DNA of 64,000 nucleotides, taken from contig JADDTR010000010.1 of the NCBI GenBank assembly GCA_015345905.1, positions 788,477-852,476 of the forward strand. The letters are read 5' to 3'. The notes beneath the pieces were generated by a model. It had not been told where the DNA came from. It made no database searches and worked only from the letters and a program-made list of their open reading frames with translations. The first letter of the stretch is position 1. Each line of letters opens with the position of its first letter. The stretch is from Aotearoamyces nothofagi (lineage: Eukaryota > Ascomycota > Leotiomycetes > Leotiales > Tympanidaceae). Positions 36,977 to 49,888 of the stretch are shown piece after piece. The position numbers and the translations under genes are program-made.

Positions 36977-37588
36977 ATTCGTTCCCACAGCTGCAGGAAT
37001 CAATTGATTCTTCTGATATTTGCTTATGCATAAAATGGCTTTGCGTGGAGATACTGCGATATGCTAATCCCGACACTGAAATAAGGATATTAGAGAAGGC
37101 GGCAATGGTTGCTGCAGGAATTTTTGATTGGGATAATGGTAGTAAATTCTGTTTGCGAACTTGAAGAAGAGTCGATAGATATATAAGAGGTTGTCTCGTC
37201 AGATATGTTGGTTTGCCTGAGGTGGGCTGAGGCGAGAGTGGAGACAAGGGTCACATCCTTGTTCAGGAGCCTCGAGCGAGGCTTCCAAGTCAGCCTCAGA
37301 TCGTTATTTCGCATTATCCTGGTTGTTGTCTCTAATACTCGCATTTAAAATGTCTGGCCAGGTTGCTATCGTAGGTAGCGGATGTCATATAGGGGCATCA
37401 CGATTATTCCACTCACAAGAAACCTATCAATCTAATAGCCAACTCCAGAACAACCCTCATTGCTCTTTCTGAATGCCAGATATGATAACATGCTGAATCT
37501 TCTTCGACATCTATTAACTATTAACTATAAACTTTTTATCTCCTTCCATCTCCCACGCTATTTACAACAAACTCTACCTCTCGTCCCC
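36977..37588. other. Spacer upstream of the HeLo gene
   Basis: About 600 bp containing the HeLo gene promoter and phytase 3' UTR. No gene seen. Confidence 0.4.
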
Positions 37589-39130
37589 TCAAACAAAACA
37601 CTCACCCCACTGTCCCCCCTCCCTCGCAAAGCTCAGACTCTCCACCCAGTTCCCCAACGCACACCTCCCCAACCCATCAGCGCCACAGTTCTGCAACGGT
37701 ATGACGCGATCATTGACGACGACCCTAACCAACTCCTCCGTCTGGCCCTTACACCTCATTTTCTCAAAATACGCATGCCCGGCAAACGGCACCGTGACAC
37801 TCGCCGAGTATCCATTCATCTGCGCGAGTGTCTCCAGAGTCGTGTTTGACAGCGCAGCCGTGGCATTGTACAGACCTAGCGCCGCGAAGATGGCCGTCAT
37901 GTCGTTATCGTGGCTGAAATCCGCAAAGAGCACGTTCTCGCCGCCAGTGGGGAACGTCGCGGGGTTCGAGTCGAGTGTGTGGTTCGTGCTGGTGTGGTCG
38001 TTGACGGGCGAGTTCGTCATGCGCGCGATGAGCTCGTTGGTGAATCCCACACCCTGCGTAGGTCCAAGAGGATTTCCGGCGCCGTAGCCGTAGTATTTGT
38101 TAAGGGTTTCGTAGTAGTCGTAAGATCGCCATTCGGTTGCGTTGAAGAGGTCGCAGAAGGGCGAGATGGTGCCGGTGGATGAAGCCACGGTGTTGAACGG
38201 GCAGAGATCCATGACATAGATCGTCTGAGTATCGGTTAAGTTCCCGCCTGGGAGATCTTCGTTGAGACGTTTTGTAATGGACGGGACGAACACTTTGGCC
38301 CATTTGTTCTGTGCGCTGCCCCCGATGTTAGAGTAGATCCCGTCCTCGAAACTCGTGCAAAGCTCGTGGCATAGAGTGTTGTTGACGCCCGCCGCTTCGG
38401 GGATTACGAGGATGTCGTAGGGATAGTTGTCTGGCTCGGCACAGTCGTCGGTCGTGCGAGATTTGTGGAAGCCTTGAGTCCAGTTTCTGGCAGATTCAAC
38501 AACGCGAGCTTCACCGGAAGAGCGAACGAAGGGTGTTATAATCGAGGCCAGTTCTTGGTAGCGGTTGTAGAATTTGATACCGGCATTAACCAGTTCTTGC
38601 TGTCCAAATGTAGTGAGCTCATCAGCGCCGAGACTGTAAACATAGTCGGCGAGGAAAGCATATTTCCCAGAGAAGGACTCAACGTTATCCTGGATCTGGG
38701 CTACGGTTGCTTCATATACCGCAGTCTTGGATGCAGTGGGATCTCGGGCGCCATGACGAGAGAGGACCTGTGCAAAGGTAATCTCACATTGGGCTGGGAG
38801 ATCGGCGGATATTTCTGACGACACGGCGAAATATGGCGAGTACTGGCCCCAGAAGTGGGAGATGTCATCTTGGCACTGATATCCGTTGTAGATGGTGTCA
38901 CATGATTGAGCAGAGGCCCTGATATAGTCAGTACTGTGAATGTATACTGTGAATATAGATAGTATCCGAAAGTCTAACATATATACTTTCCATAACTGGA
39001 AGCCCAGATCGAAATCAAGGAAAATGACTCGTAAAGAACACCACCATCGATCTGCAAAGCAACAATAAAAAAATACATCAACTTACAATCCCATCAACCC
39101 CCCAGCAACAAGACTCCTCAAACTTCTCAT
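37589..39130 (-). CDS. Phytase-type secreted histidine acid phosphatase
   Basis: Secreted enzyme releasing phosphate from phytate or other phosphomonoesters. Two exons, 39130-39087 and 38918-37589, give 457 aa. The first 15 codons (MRSLRSLVAGGLMG) are separated by a 168-nt intron. Joined, they give a signal peptide ending ASA|QSCDTIYNGYQCQ, the usual mature start of fungal phytases. The open frame beginning MLDFRIL at 38980 reads into the intron and is a weaker start. The mature protein has the catalytic LSRHGARDP and the second-half HD motif in ADFSHDNDM. Many NxS/T sites and paired cysteines fit an extracellular glycoprotein. It probably responds to phosphate, given the CCCACGTG boxes upstream. 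Whether phytate is the true substrate is not visible. Confidence 0.9.
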
Positions 39131-40138
39131 ATTCCTCAACCTTATACCTTTCCGAATCTTTAACCTTCCCTAAAGATCTCTTTCTCTTTCCTGTAAGCAA
39201 ACCAACCCTCTAAAGCTCGCCCAAAAACCAAGCCCAGCAGCCCAAGCTCAGCTTTATACCCCATCGCCCCTTTCCCATCCAAATCCCAGCAAGCGATTCG
39301 TGACCAAATTAACCGTCATGCCTCTACCCCGGATGTCCGATATGGCCTATCACTGAACCCACGTGCACGGGCGCCTGTCCTTCCCGCGCCGTGTAATCTC
39401 CGGCCTGCTACCAAAACCGACGATTACCGCGCCCTCATCAGCCTATCTCTTCTCTAGCCAGCGCTTGTTTGTAAACGCCGCCATCTCTGCGCGGCTGTTG
39501 TCGAATAGGATCTCCCACGTGCCCAGTTGATGCTTAAGAATTGAGGCTTAATTTGGTGCTGTAGCTGGGTTATGTCATGTGACGGCGATGGTACAGTACA
39601 GTAGGGGTGTAGCGCTATGCGGTGCGGGGACTGACGGCTGTGTAGCAAGCAAGCAACCCTATCTATAATATCTTTCGCGATAGACCGAACACCGAGGGCA
39701 TCGATCACCTCTCTTTACGATCATCCGTTCATCCGCTCCTTGCCAGATTGATTCCCACGTGGAATGCCACGGCCTCGTTATTACCAGCAGCACAGGATCC
39801 CGACAACTATAAAAGCCTGTAAATGCCAAGCTTCTCAATCTTCCTTATCCGGCACCTAGCTCGCGTATCTGGGCCCTGGATCTCAGGTCTAGCTATACAC
39901 GCCCATTCAGAGAGAAGTAGCATTTACCCATATTCACTAATAGCAGACCAATGATCTTCGATTCCTCGCCGAATTTTGCGAATATCCTATCAAATCAATA
40001 TATTTTTGCCATCTATACGCTTTCCCCCTTTAAAATTATATACACGCCATCTACCTATACCATCAGATCCAGCACTGGGTTGAATTAAAATATTATTGCG
40101 TTGCATCTTGACCTTTATCTACATCCAAACTTGATTAC
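39131..40138. promoter_or_regulatory. Phytase promoter with three CCCACGTG boxes
   Basis: CACGTG cores at 39360-39365, 39516-39521 and 39757-39762, about 230, 385 and 625 bp before the phytase ATG, each preceded by CC. CACGTG is the core bound by Pho4/NUC-1-type phosphate regulators. The rest is UTR of the transporter gene and unassigned sequence. Confidence 0.6.
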
Positions 40139-42092
40139 TCAAGTTGAGATGATGCCCTTCTCCGTAGGCACAGCAGCTTCTGAGCTAGCCTCAGTCTCCT
40201 TTTCGAGCCCCTTTGGCCCCTCTTCAGGAGTCGTCTCTCGTGTGACCGTGCTGTTCTTTTCGTGGAGCACTGCTTCGACGTCATGGAGACGCGTTTCTGC
40301 GTCGATGACGTTGAACAGGATGTCCATTTGTTCGATTGAGAGGCCTTTGGTTTCTGGGAGGAAGAAGGTGAAGATGAAGCCGACGGCATTCATGGTGCCG
40401 AAGAGCTAGGATGAGATAGATTAGTTCGATGGAAATTGATGCATATGGAGCGGCGGGTGAGACGTACCATCCAGGTTTTAAAACCGATGTGGAGAACCAT
40501 GTTTGGTGTTTCTTTCGAGACGATGTAGTTGAAAAGCCATGTGACCATGACTGCAATTGCCATTCCATAATCACGGATTCTGGTTGGGAAGATCCTGGAA
40601 AGGTTTAGATTTGGGATGTTTGGGGAGAAGGAATGAGAGGGAGACATACTCTCCAACGTAGATCCATGCTAGAGGTCCCCAAGATACGGAGTAGAAGATG
40701 ACAAAGATATAGATGACAGCCATCTAAGAAGAGATTAGTCATATAACCCGAAAATTGGATGGTTATGTGCAGAAACTTACCATTCCCTTGCCACTAGGAG
40801 TATCATTCGCGACCTTTCCCGAAGCCGGAGGATGTGTCGCCAAAATCGCTCCAAGAGCAAACATCATAATAGCCATACCAGCGCTTCCGAACGACAAAAG
40901 ATGAGTACGCTTAAAACGCTGAACAATAAAGAGAAGGAAAATACCCGTGACGACGAATTTGACAACGGTGAAGACACCACTAGCCAAGAGAGTAGCGTTC
41001 TGTGTAGTGAAACCAATCTGCTTGAAGACGGTAGGTCCGTAGTATAGAATACCATTGTGGCCACACCAGATAGAAAAGAAAGAGACACCACAGCCCCAGA
41101 CTAGACGAATAAAATTTCGGCGCTGGAATAGTTCGCTGATGGAGCGACCGGAAGTGGCACGTAGTTCTTCGTCAATTTGGGCTTTCATCTCGGCGATCTC
41201 GGCTTTGAATTCGCCATCCTCCTTGCTGACACCGCGGAGGTAGGAGAGGGATTCATGCGCTGCCTCCCAGTCACCACGCTTCCCGAGCCAACGGGGCGAT
41301 TCGACGATTATGAAAGATCCGGCGAAGACGATTGAGGCGAGGATTATTTGGAGACTGAGAGGTACGCGCCACTGCTTGGGCGTTGCTTTGAGATGGACCG
41401 AACATCCGTAGGTTGTCCAGTAGGCCAGCATGCCGCCGCTGACGAGGAACATCTCAAAAAGACCCATCAGAAGGCCTCTCAGCTCCTTTGGTGCCGTCTC
41501 GGCGACGTAAACTGGTGCTAAGTTGGAGACCATACCTACACCCCATCCAGAGATAACACGGCCGCCATAAAACCAAGAGAGGTTAGGTGGCTGAGCGGCA
41601 GTTTGAATAATACCTCCGACCAGCATGAGGAATGATGCGATAGCCAACATGTGTTTGCGGCCGATCTTGTGGCCAAGCAGGGCAGGTGCAAGAGCTCCGA
41701 AGAAACATCCTGCGTTCAACAAGGCGACAATATTGGATGAAGCGTCAGCGGCTCTTTGGGCGTTGGTAGAGAGCCCGAACTCGGTTTTAAGACTGCAAAA
41801 TCCATTGTTAGCAATAATCAATACGATAATCTGCAGATAGCCGTTGCACCAGAGATTGGCTTGCTTGAGTCCGGAGCTGATATCGCGGCCACTGTAAAGT
41901 CGAGGGAAAGGAAAATGAAAGGAAGACGACGAAGAGGTATGCTGCGAATATCAGAAAAACAGACCTTGCCAACGCCACAATAGAACCAGCAACACCAGTA
42001 TCGAAGCCGAAGAGCATGGAACCCGTATTGGCAACAGCCGCCACGAAAACGGCGCCCCTGTTCTTCTTTAAAAGCTGCAAAGTTGACGCCAT
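40139..42092 (-). CDS. MFS sugar/quinate-type transporter
   Basis: Twelve-helix proton symporter of the sugar-transporter family. Five exons: 42092-41965, 41792-40781, 40723-40650, 40594-40468, 40405-40139, giving 535 aa. Family marks: LFGFDTGVAGS in TM1, GHKIGRKHML in the first loop, VYVAETAPKELRG, ESPRWLGKRG, and PETKGLSIEQMD at the end of the last helix. The middle loop is long and charged. The tail is Lys/Glu-rich. Intron 1 (172 nt) was chosen to end at TTTTGCAG because a GCTAAC branch point lies just before it and the join VALA-SLKTEFGLS is normal for the family. Resemblance is closest to fungal quinate/inositol/pentose permeases; the substrate is not resolved. Confidence 0.9.
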
Positions 42093-43998
42093 AATGATAT
42101 CTGTGCAAACTCAATAGCACGGTACTGCACTGCACTGCACTGCACTACAGTAGATTGCCGATCATAATGAGAGATAGGGAAAAGACCGGATTTTAAAGAA
42201 AGAAGGAGAAGGGCTGCAGATTAGCTTCATCCACCACACGAGGAAGCGAAGCAGAAGGATATTGGGCTTCGACAATGGTAATTATTAGAAGCCCACACTG
42301 GTTACGACGACAGACGGAGTAGAGTAGGGGACGGCGTACTGGCTTCAATGCCCTCCTCGAGCGTCTCCACTCAGAACGCTGCGTCTTCGGTTTCTACTGT
42401 ATTACAGCAGCGGAGCACTTCCTGTACTACCGTCACTATAACATTACCCATAATATGATGCATATGCACTGAATCCTCGTATCCTCGCATGTTCGCAGCT
42501 CCTTGCACCATGTGGCAGTTTACTCCGCGCGATGCCATGCCCGGCAGGCCTACGAGAGTGAGAAACCCTGAAGATATCCTGGGCAATGCTGCAGATTGTT
42601 GCAATAAGGCAAGGCAAGAATCGGCTCGGCGCGCCGGTGCCGTAGGCGTGCGCTATCGCCCTGATAAGATTGTTGTCTGCCGTCGTGCGGGCCTTCGCTT
42701 TTCCGTTGCCCGCTCACACCTCAATCAAGCACCGCGATACTCCATAATTGTATATTTGTATATAGTATCCATACAGCACAGTACAACCCTACACGGATGT
42801 CTACGAGCGCAGCGGGGGCAGGGGGTTTGGAGGAGAATCCCCCATAATAAACTCAAAACAGAAAATCCATTCCAAGTTACTCCGCCAGTACACAGTAAAT
42901 TGGATATCAAGCCTCCTTTTATCGATTCAATGCGGTGGCACTCCGCTGGCCTGCCAAGGGCCGCTGCCACGGAGGCCGTCCAGAGCACCGCCGTGCAGTT
43001 CGTTATCTCGGGATGAAGCTGTATCTCGCATCTCTCTGCGCCTCGTCACCAGCGGCTGCTTCTAAAACCTGTCTAGGCCAGCGGGGGCCCACACGCTCGA
43101 TATGCTGCGGATAGGCGGGGCGTGGGCAGGGAGAGTGCTGATTCTTTCGGTGTAGGGGATAGTTCCAGATTTAATAGATCACAGAATGCATGCTTTGGAT
43201 GTACTGGACTGGACTGTATCTCCGCCGTAGCTGCAGTGCGCAGCCTGCGCGAGCATGCACCGCACGTCCAGCGGCCGCCAGGGTGGTGTGACTTACAGAT
43301 CAACGGGGACGAACCCTCCGATCGAGGTTGCGAGTGTCGAGTGGTATTCAGTACTGTGGGCGGGCACAACAGCTCGTGGTTCAGGGACCCCCGAAACGCT
43401 TGTTGCGAGTCCCTACGTTTTGCTGTCTAACCGACGTCTGTCTTATCGGAGGTCCTTCAGGGAAACCGCTTTGGCCCGCCCTGTCGGTGAGTCGCGCTCA
43501 ATCATGTCAAACTACAGCGTCTCCAGAGTCTCCGCAGTCTCCAATGCTGTACAGTATAGCACCATTAAGGCTAGAGCTAAATTTATGATCGAATCTTCTT
43601 CAACAAGGGTCCCTTACCTGCTATCCAAACACTGCGAAACTGTGGATCTTAAAGAATACTTACTACAGCGAATATAGGACTGTCTGGCTTAGTACATACC
43701 TGCACATACCAAGTGTTGCTTTGGAGTCTCGCTCTCGTACGTTGTACTATCGAAACACTTACAAGGCTACGAGTACGTACAGCAGTTATATCCTTACTTG
43801 TTACATCCGTTTCAAGTACGTTCCTCCGTCCAAGAATCCTGCCTGTTACATTGTCTACCTTCTCAATATATCTTCCAGCTGAGACCGAGACTGACGCAGA
43901 CTCTAGAATCTCACCAAAGACCTCGCTAGACACACCTACACACCCAGAAACCCAGACACGGCAAGATACCCAAATACCCAGATACCAAATCCCTACCC
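42093..43998. other. Intergenic, transporter / FAD monooxygenase
   Basis: 1.9 kb between divergent genes. A CTGCA pentanucleotide run (about 42121-42146) sits just upstream of the transporter start. Frames at 42489-43016 and 43122-43677 on the plus strand lack start context, conserved motifs and family resemblance. Confidence 0.4.
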
Positions 43999-45510
43999 AT
44001 GGCTACTCAGACGCCACCTGTTACCCGGCCGAAGCAACATGTCCTGATTGCCGGTGCTGGTGTCGTCGGTCTCTGTATCGCCCAAGGTTGCCATCAGCAC
44101 GGCATTCCCTTCACTGTCTTCGAGCGCGATGAGTCTCGCTCGCAGCGCAGCCAGGGCTGGGCTCTCACGTTACACTGGTGTCTACGATCTATCCGAAGAC
44201 TTCTAGGACCCGAGCTCGCAAGTCAGTTACCGAGTGTGCGTATCTTAGTTCCTGGGCCTCCGCCCTTCACTCTTCTCCCTCCACCCTTCTACTATCGAGG
44301 TGACGACCACGTTGCATATTGATCAGATTTTGTCTAGGATATCATATTGGAAGCTGGCACTAATTGTTTACCTTGGTAGGCGGCGGTTGATACTACGCTG
44401 AAGCTGGACGCGGGTAATTTCCTGTTCCTGAATACCGAGACGGGCGAGGTGAAATATAAGATCCCGCCTGTTAAGGAAAGGCTACGCTTGGATCGGACAA
44501 GGCTCCTGGATCTCTTGTCCACGGGCATCGACATCCAATGGGGCAAGCGAGTCGCTGCTTTTGAGGATTCGAGCGATGGCAGCGGCGGAGTCAACGTTCT
44601 TTTCCAGGACGGTTCTTCGGCCTTGGGGTCCATCTTGATTGGCGCAGATGGCAATCACAGCAACGGTATGTTTCCGATTCTTCATCCAGCGCAGTTTTAT
44701 ACAGCCAGTATTATACGGCATGTATGATGCTATTTATATATACAAATCACATTGTTCGTTTCATTATCATTTATACTACAGGCTAACCAGACAGTGCGGA
44801 AACACCTGATCAACGACGAGCAGAAATCCAGCCTGAAGAAGCTGCCCATCAATGTCACGGGCGTGATCCGCCACTTCACGGCCGACGAAGCTATGACGCC
44901 GCTGTCCTACGACCCCCTCCTGTTCCACGGCGTGCACCCGCCGACGTCCAACTACCTCTGGTACAGTGTGCAGAACGTCTACCCCGAGCCTGACGGCCGA
45001 AAGGCGCTGGACGCGCTTGTCCTGATTAGCTGGCCCATCCGCGACGCCGTCGCAGATACCATCCCGGCGACCAATCATTTGCGCATCGCCAACATGAAGG
45101 CGCGCGCACGCGAATTCGTGGGCCCGCTTCGCCAGCTAGTCGACGGCATCCCTGACGACAGCGACGCCGTGACTCCCCTCCAACTTGCGGATTTCGCATC
45201 GCTTGCGTGGCCGGCCACTGGGAACATCACATTGGCTGGCGATGCTGCTCATGCCATGACCATGTACCGGGGCGAGGGCGCGAACCACGGCATCCTCGAC
45301 GCTGCGCTGCTTGTGGACCAGCTGGTGAGGGCCAGGGACGGCGAGGTGAGCCAGAAGGACGCCGTTGCTGCATATGAGACAGAGATGAAGGCGAGATGCA
45401 GTGCGGCGGTGCTGAAGAGTAGACAGGCTGCGCTGGACGGGCATTGCTGGGCCCGGATTACTGACGACAGTCCTCTGATTGGCGGCCGTATCGCGCCTGC
45501 CACTGCATAG
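43999..45510 (+). CDS. FAD-dependent aromatic-ring monooxygenase
   Basis: Flavoprotein hydroxylase of the salicylate/polyketide-hydroxylase type (FAD, NADPH, O2), 412 aa. Exons 43999-44235, 44380-44665, 44795-45510. The N-terminus HVLIAGAGVVGLCIAQGC is the Rossmann GxGxxG motif binding the ADP part of FAD, and the strand ends at the expected Glu of VFERD. The ILIGADGNHS segment is the family DG motif. GDAAHAMTMYRGEGANHGILDA is the GD motif binding the flavin ribityl phosphate, with the usual Pro after His replaced by Ala. The last acceptor was set to GACAG because the nearer CTACAG gives an immediate stop, while this one yields HSN-VRKHL. Nearby genes give no biosynthetic cluster, so the substrate is unknown. 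GC content rises in exon 3. Confidence 0.83.
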
Positions 45511-47586
45511 ATGTATATACTGAAGATGGCCGTGATAGTCCTAAAGAGGGAATTAGATGCTTGCCGGAGTAGATAAAGATAATGAACATCATCGCGTAGT
45601 AACTAAGCTCAGCTCGACGTCAGGTCTATACTGGCTATACCGCACTATACGTACTGCATATAGCAGAATAGGCACAAATAGGTGCACATCTCCCCACCGC
45701 GGCTTAACTGATCATCGGATCGTCGCTTTAACATTTATCTCCAGTACTCGGTTGCTGTACTGGGTCTTACTTTAAGATATCGTCTAAGCATTCCAGCCCT
45801 AGTGCAGCGACCATCACTGAACGGCGGAGATTCTGATAGTCGCTGGACGGCAGACGCGTGACGGCAGATTTATTTCTCTCACTCGTCTGGATTGATATCC
45901 TTTGCAGAAAAGATCAGAAGGCTGCTCCCCTGTTTCCACACAGTCCGGAACTGCACCTCGATTCGCAATAGCTTGCTCTGCCAGCGTTCTGTGCCCCCAT
46001 AGTGCGCCCGCTGTTGCGACAAATTGCTGTTGATCCTTCGCGCATGAAGAATTCAGGGTCAGGGCTGTTGAAATTTCCAACGTACTGCACGTTCTGTACT
46101 GTACGTTCTGTACGTCGACGAAAGAAAGCGTCGCTTGCTGGCTTGCTGGCTTGCTGGCCTGCGCAACTCCCTAACTGCCCACCTACCCTGCTCTTCCCGC
46201 CCGTACTCGGCTTGAGCCGGACCGAGTACGGGACGTCAAAGCGACCAGACAGGGCTGACCCGGAAATGCCTGCGAGATCTGGCGGGTTCTTTCCGCGCAC
46301 TGCGACCCTTCAAAACCCGCGATGCTACTACTCTTGGCTACTCCCAGTGTCCAGCACTGTCAGCATGGAGCCCAGGAGTACCATTAAAGTATTACTCCAT
46401 GCTGGAGCTCCACTGTTACTGTGCAGAATCCACCCCACGGCTTGGCTAAATTGCAAGTACTGACAGTACTTGGCTAGTACTATAGCGGTGCTGATAGCGA
46501 CTTGGAGGGGGGTGCCCAGTGGAATACGGGCTGTAGCAGCTCGCTCAAACAGATAATGTAAGGACATCCAATGCAGTAATATGGACTATATACTCACATC
46601 TCAGGTAGGATAGAAGAGAGCTGCAGAGGGCAGGGCCCCGGCATGATTACTTATGTAATGTTAATTGCTTTCGACAGCCAAGACGAGGGGATCTTCATGG
46701 GCCGGTGTGCACAGAAGATCGTCTCGTCACGTAGAGGGAGGGTATAGGAGCAGATGTCGCCGTTCCCGAAGATTGCTACGAATCGCCTCCGCCGACACAC
46801 TTTCCAACACCGGCAGGGTTTGTTGGCTGGGTCTCCTGGGTGTGTTGCATAGCGGAGACAGAGCCTAGCTATGCTAACTGACTGATCATAGCACCGTATG
46901 CTATGGCTATGCTCACTAATGCCACAGGATGCGATGCTTCAGTATGCTCTGCTACGGCTACTCAGTCCATTCTATCCTATTTGGCCCTGTCCTATTTAGC
47001 CCTGTCTAATCCGATCATAGCCGTCTGTAGTCTGCTATACGTCCAGCATTCACTTGCACACGCCGACCCGTATATACCGCAAGGTGTGTTCTTTCCATCC
47101 AGCACACACCAACTGTTCCGTACTATACGAATAGTTGTCTGTCGGACCCTCGGTCTAGTCTAGGCCGGAGAGGTGTCCTATGACATCTGCTTTGCTCCAT
47201 CCCAGAATCCGAAGCAATAGCCCGAAGAGATGGGCAAACAGAGTAGTTGGCCTTAGTCACGCTATCTTGCTACCACCAAGCTTTGACGCCTCCAACACGG
47301 GAACTGTAGGATGCCATATGCTACAAAACGGGACCCTATCCCATGTCCACAGACCCTTCCTCCCCTGCGGTTCCTGCAGAAACTGCAAGCCACAGTTGCT
47401 ACGACAGGAATAATACCTTTGTTATTACATTCCAGTACCGGCGACGGATTCTCGTCCAGAACGTCTTGTACGGGTACTGCTCTTTTGCGTACAGCGCTGT
47501 ATCAGCTAGCAAGCAGCCCCGGCTAGCTATATCATATCCTAATGCGTGGCCTGGTTCCAGACTCGATACCGCGAGAAGCAGTAGAC

Positions 47587-47618
<32 letters not shown>

Positions 47619-48025
47619 GAACAAGTCAAGAGCCAGAGTGGCAGAGAGACCCTATTCAATACTTCAACCGATGCGAGAGTCTCACCAAGCCATAGAGGGG
47701 CCCGAGCATCACAACGTATATACAGTACAGTACATGACAACGCCGACTCCACAACACTAAGAACTACTCACACACTCACAAACACCCCTTCCTTATCCCG
47801 CTGGTCGGCGTTTAAATTAAAAGGTTATCGATCGATCCCCAAGACCAGAGTCACAAAAACATACAAGATCAGCGCTCTCGCCACGCTCACTCCTAGGAAT
47901 ATAGATAGTTAGGGTTCTTTAGAGACTGCTTTTTAAGACACGAGATATCGGTATCGATACGATACACCAGTGACAGGATTGGGGGAAGCAGATGAGGAGC
48001 CTCTCCTTTTTGAGAGGGAAGCACG
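45511..48025. other. Gene-poor region with simple repeats
   Basis: 2.5 kb without a supportable gene. It contains gcttgctg triplets at about 46133-46160, several TACTG/CTGTAC runs (46088-46115 and 47704-47718) and the ATTG array at 47587-47617. Confidence 0.4.
47587..47617. repeat. (ATTG)n microsatellite
   Basis: About seven perfect copies of GATT in a row. Confidence 0.9.
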
Positions 48026-49888
48026 ATGTCTTCATCTTGGGTCTATAATACTGATCAGGAAGTCGCTGCGCAGTCCAAGTATCCACTGATCTTGGGTGTG
48101 TCGTTGACGCTGCTTGCCCTGATGGTTGCCACTGTGTCTGCGAGATTCTGGGTGCGGGGAATTATTCTGAAGAGTTTAGGGATGGATGATTGGATTATTT
48201 TCGGGACTGCTGTTAGTTTTTCTTCTCTTTTTCTTGCCTACATCTTTCTTCTTGCCGATTTTATGTTTAAAATTTCTCTTGTGGTTATAGGAATTCTTTC
48301 GATTGGAATTCCTTTTTCCTTTTTTCCCCTGCTGGCTGAAAGATGGAGATGGGATACGAATTATTGACATGATTGTTGATGTCTTGGTACTGATGGTTGT
48401 GATAAAATAGCTTTGCAGTATCATCTATAATTCGTTGACTATTACTCGTAAGTCCTTCAATCCTTCTTCTCTTCGGCTTTCTCGGCCTCAAAATCTGCAG
48501 GATTCCAACCCTAATAAAGTATGCAGAAACGCGATACGGACTCGGTCTACCATTGGACTTACGTCCTGCTGCCAGCCTGAATACATATTCCACGGTACGT
48601 ATTATTTGACTAATTGGTCGTATCATATTCTTTTGGGTTTGAAGTGATTGGTGCTAATAGTATCAATGTGCTTTAGGTGAATTATGCAGGGAGACCCTTT
48701 TACATGTTAGGCATTCTAGGATTCAAAATAGCACTTTGTCATGAATATTTGCGGGTTCTTTCACGGGGTCAGCCGGCGTATAGGCTCACTATTTGGGCCT
48801 TAGCTGTGGCTTGTATTGCGGGACATGTGGCGGGCATGTTGGTGTTGATATTTAACTGCAAACCTGTAAGTACATCCAAGTCTATCCAATCCAAATCCAC
48901 CTCCATTCCCTTTTCCTCTCCCTTTCTAGCTTATATTCCCGTCTCATCCAATCCTCTACCCTTCCACCAATCCGCAATCAACCTAATCATATCCCACAGA
49001 TCTCCAAATCATGGCATCCTCACACAACCGGAACTTGCCTCCCTTTCGGCCCAACCAACTACGGTCTTGCCTCAGTGACGATTCTCTTCGACATTCTCAT
49101 CTTTACAATCCCGATCCCCTTTCTGGGCGCGCTCAGGATGGATCGGAGGAAGAAATGGGGTCTTATGGGCGTCTTCCTTCTCGGTCTGCTCACGACGGTT
49201 TGCTCGATCCTGCGCTTGACGCAGATCTCCGTCATTGCGACGGGGAATGGTAATTCTACCATGTTAGTGCTTTGGGGAAATATCGAGATGAATGTCGGCG
49301 TAAGTCTTTCAATTTCATTATTCTGTTTTTTCTTCTCCCCACATCTATGCCACTGCTATCAAATTTTACTATTCGTCTATCTGTTTCCATCTGTCGTTTT
49401 GTATTTGTATATAACTTAAGCTAACCCATTTCCTCTCCTAGATAACCCTAACCTGCCTCCCGATCCTCGCGCCGCTCGTGAAATACTTTTCTCATAAATA
49501 CAAGTCCAGCCGCGACTACACATTAGGTTCATCGGGCCGCGACGGTCGCAGCCAGGGACACAGCATGCAGGTCTTCTCGCAGCACGGCACGGCCAGCAAG
49601 CTACACCACACCAACAACCATGTCAAGCTAAAGTCGCAACAAAGCAGTTATGAAGCCGACGCCGTATCGAATAATTCGTCGCGAGATGAGATCTTGGGCA
49701 TCACGAAGGACAAGGACCTACAGCAGCGCTCAAGTGCCAGTGGTAATACGAGCAACGAGGATATCTCAGGGCCCAATAAGGGAGAGATCTTGAGGACCAT
49801 CGAAGTCCAGGTTCAGCATACGGCCGTGCTAGAGGGGGAGGATAGAGCGCGAGAGAGGAAGCTGGATTATACCCGAGACTTCAATTGA
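48026..49888 (+). CDS. Seven-helix SAT4/PTH11-like membrane protein
   Basis: Fungal rhodopsin-domain integral membrane protein, 408 aa, plasma membrane, possibly receptor-like. Six exons: 48026-48211, 48411-48447, 48527-48594, 48677-48865, 49000-49299, 49442-49888. Marks of the family are LKSLGMDDWIIFGTA after TM1, TQTRYGLGLPLDLRP (restored only by joining the two tiny exons 2 and 3), the GRPFYMLGILGFKIAL helix, CLPFGPTNYGLASVTILFDI, MDRRKKWGLMGVFLLGLLTTVCSI and WGNIEMNVGITLTCLPILAPL. A hydrophilic tail of about 130 residues follows, rich in Ser, Gln and Lys. No N-terminal CFEM domain is present, unlike true Pth11. The ligand is unknown. Confidence 0.87.

Noticed and set aside
37460-38182. 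Plus-strand frames over the phytase
   Set aside because: Antisense shadows of a gene with RHGARDP and HD motifs.
44666-44781. Shorter intron 2 in the monooxygenase ending CTACAG
   Set aside because: Gives an in-frame stop at once; the next AG restores HSN-VRKHL.
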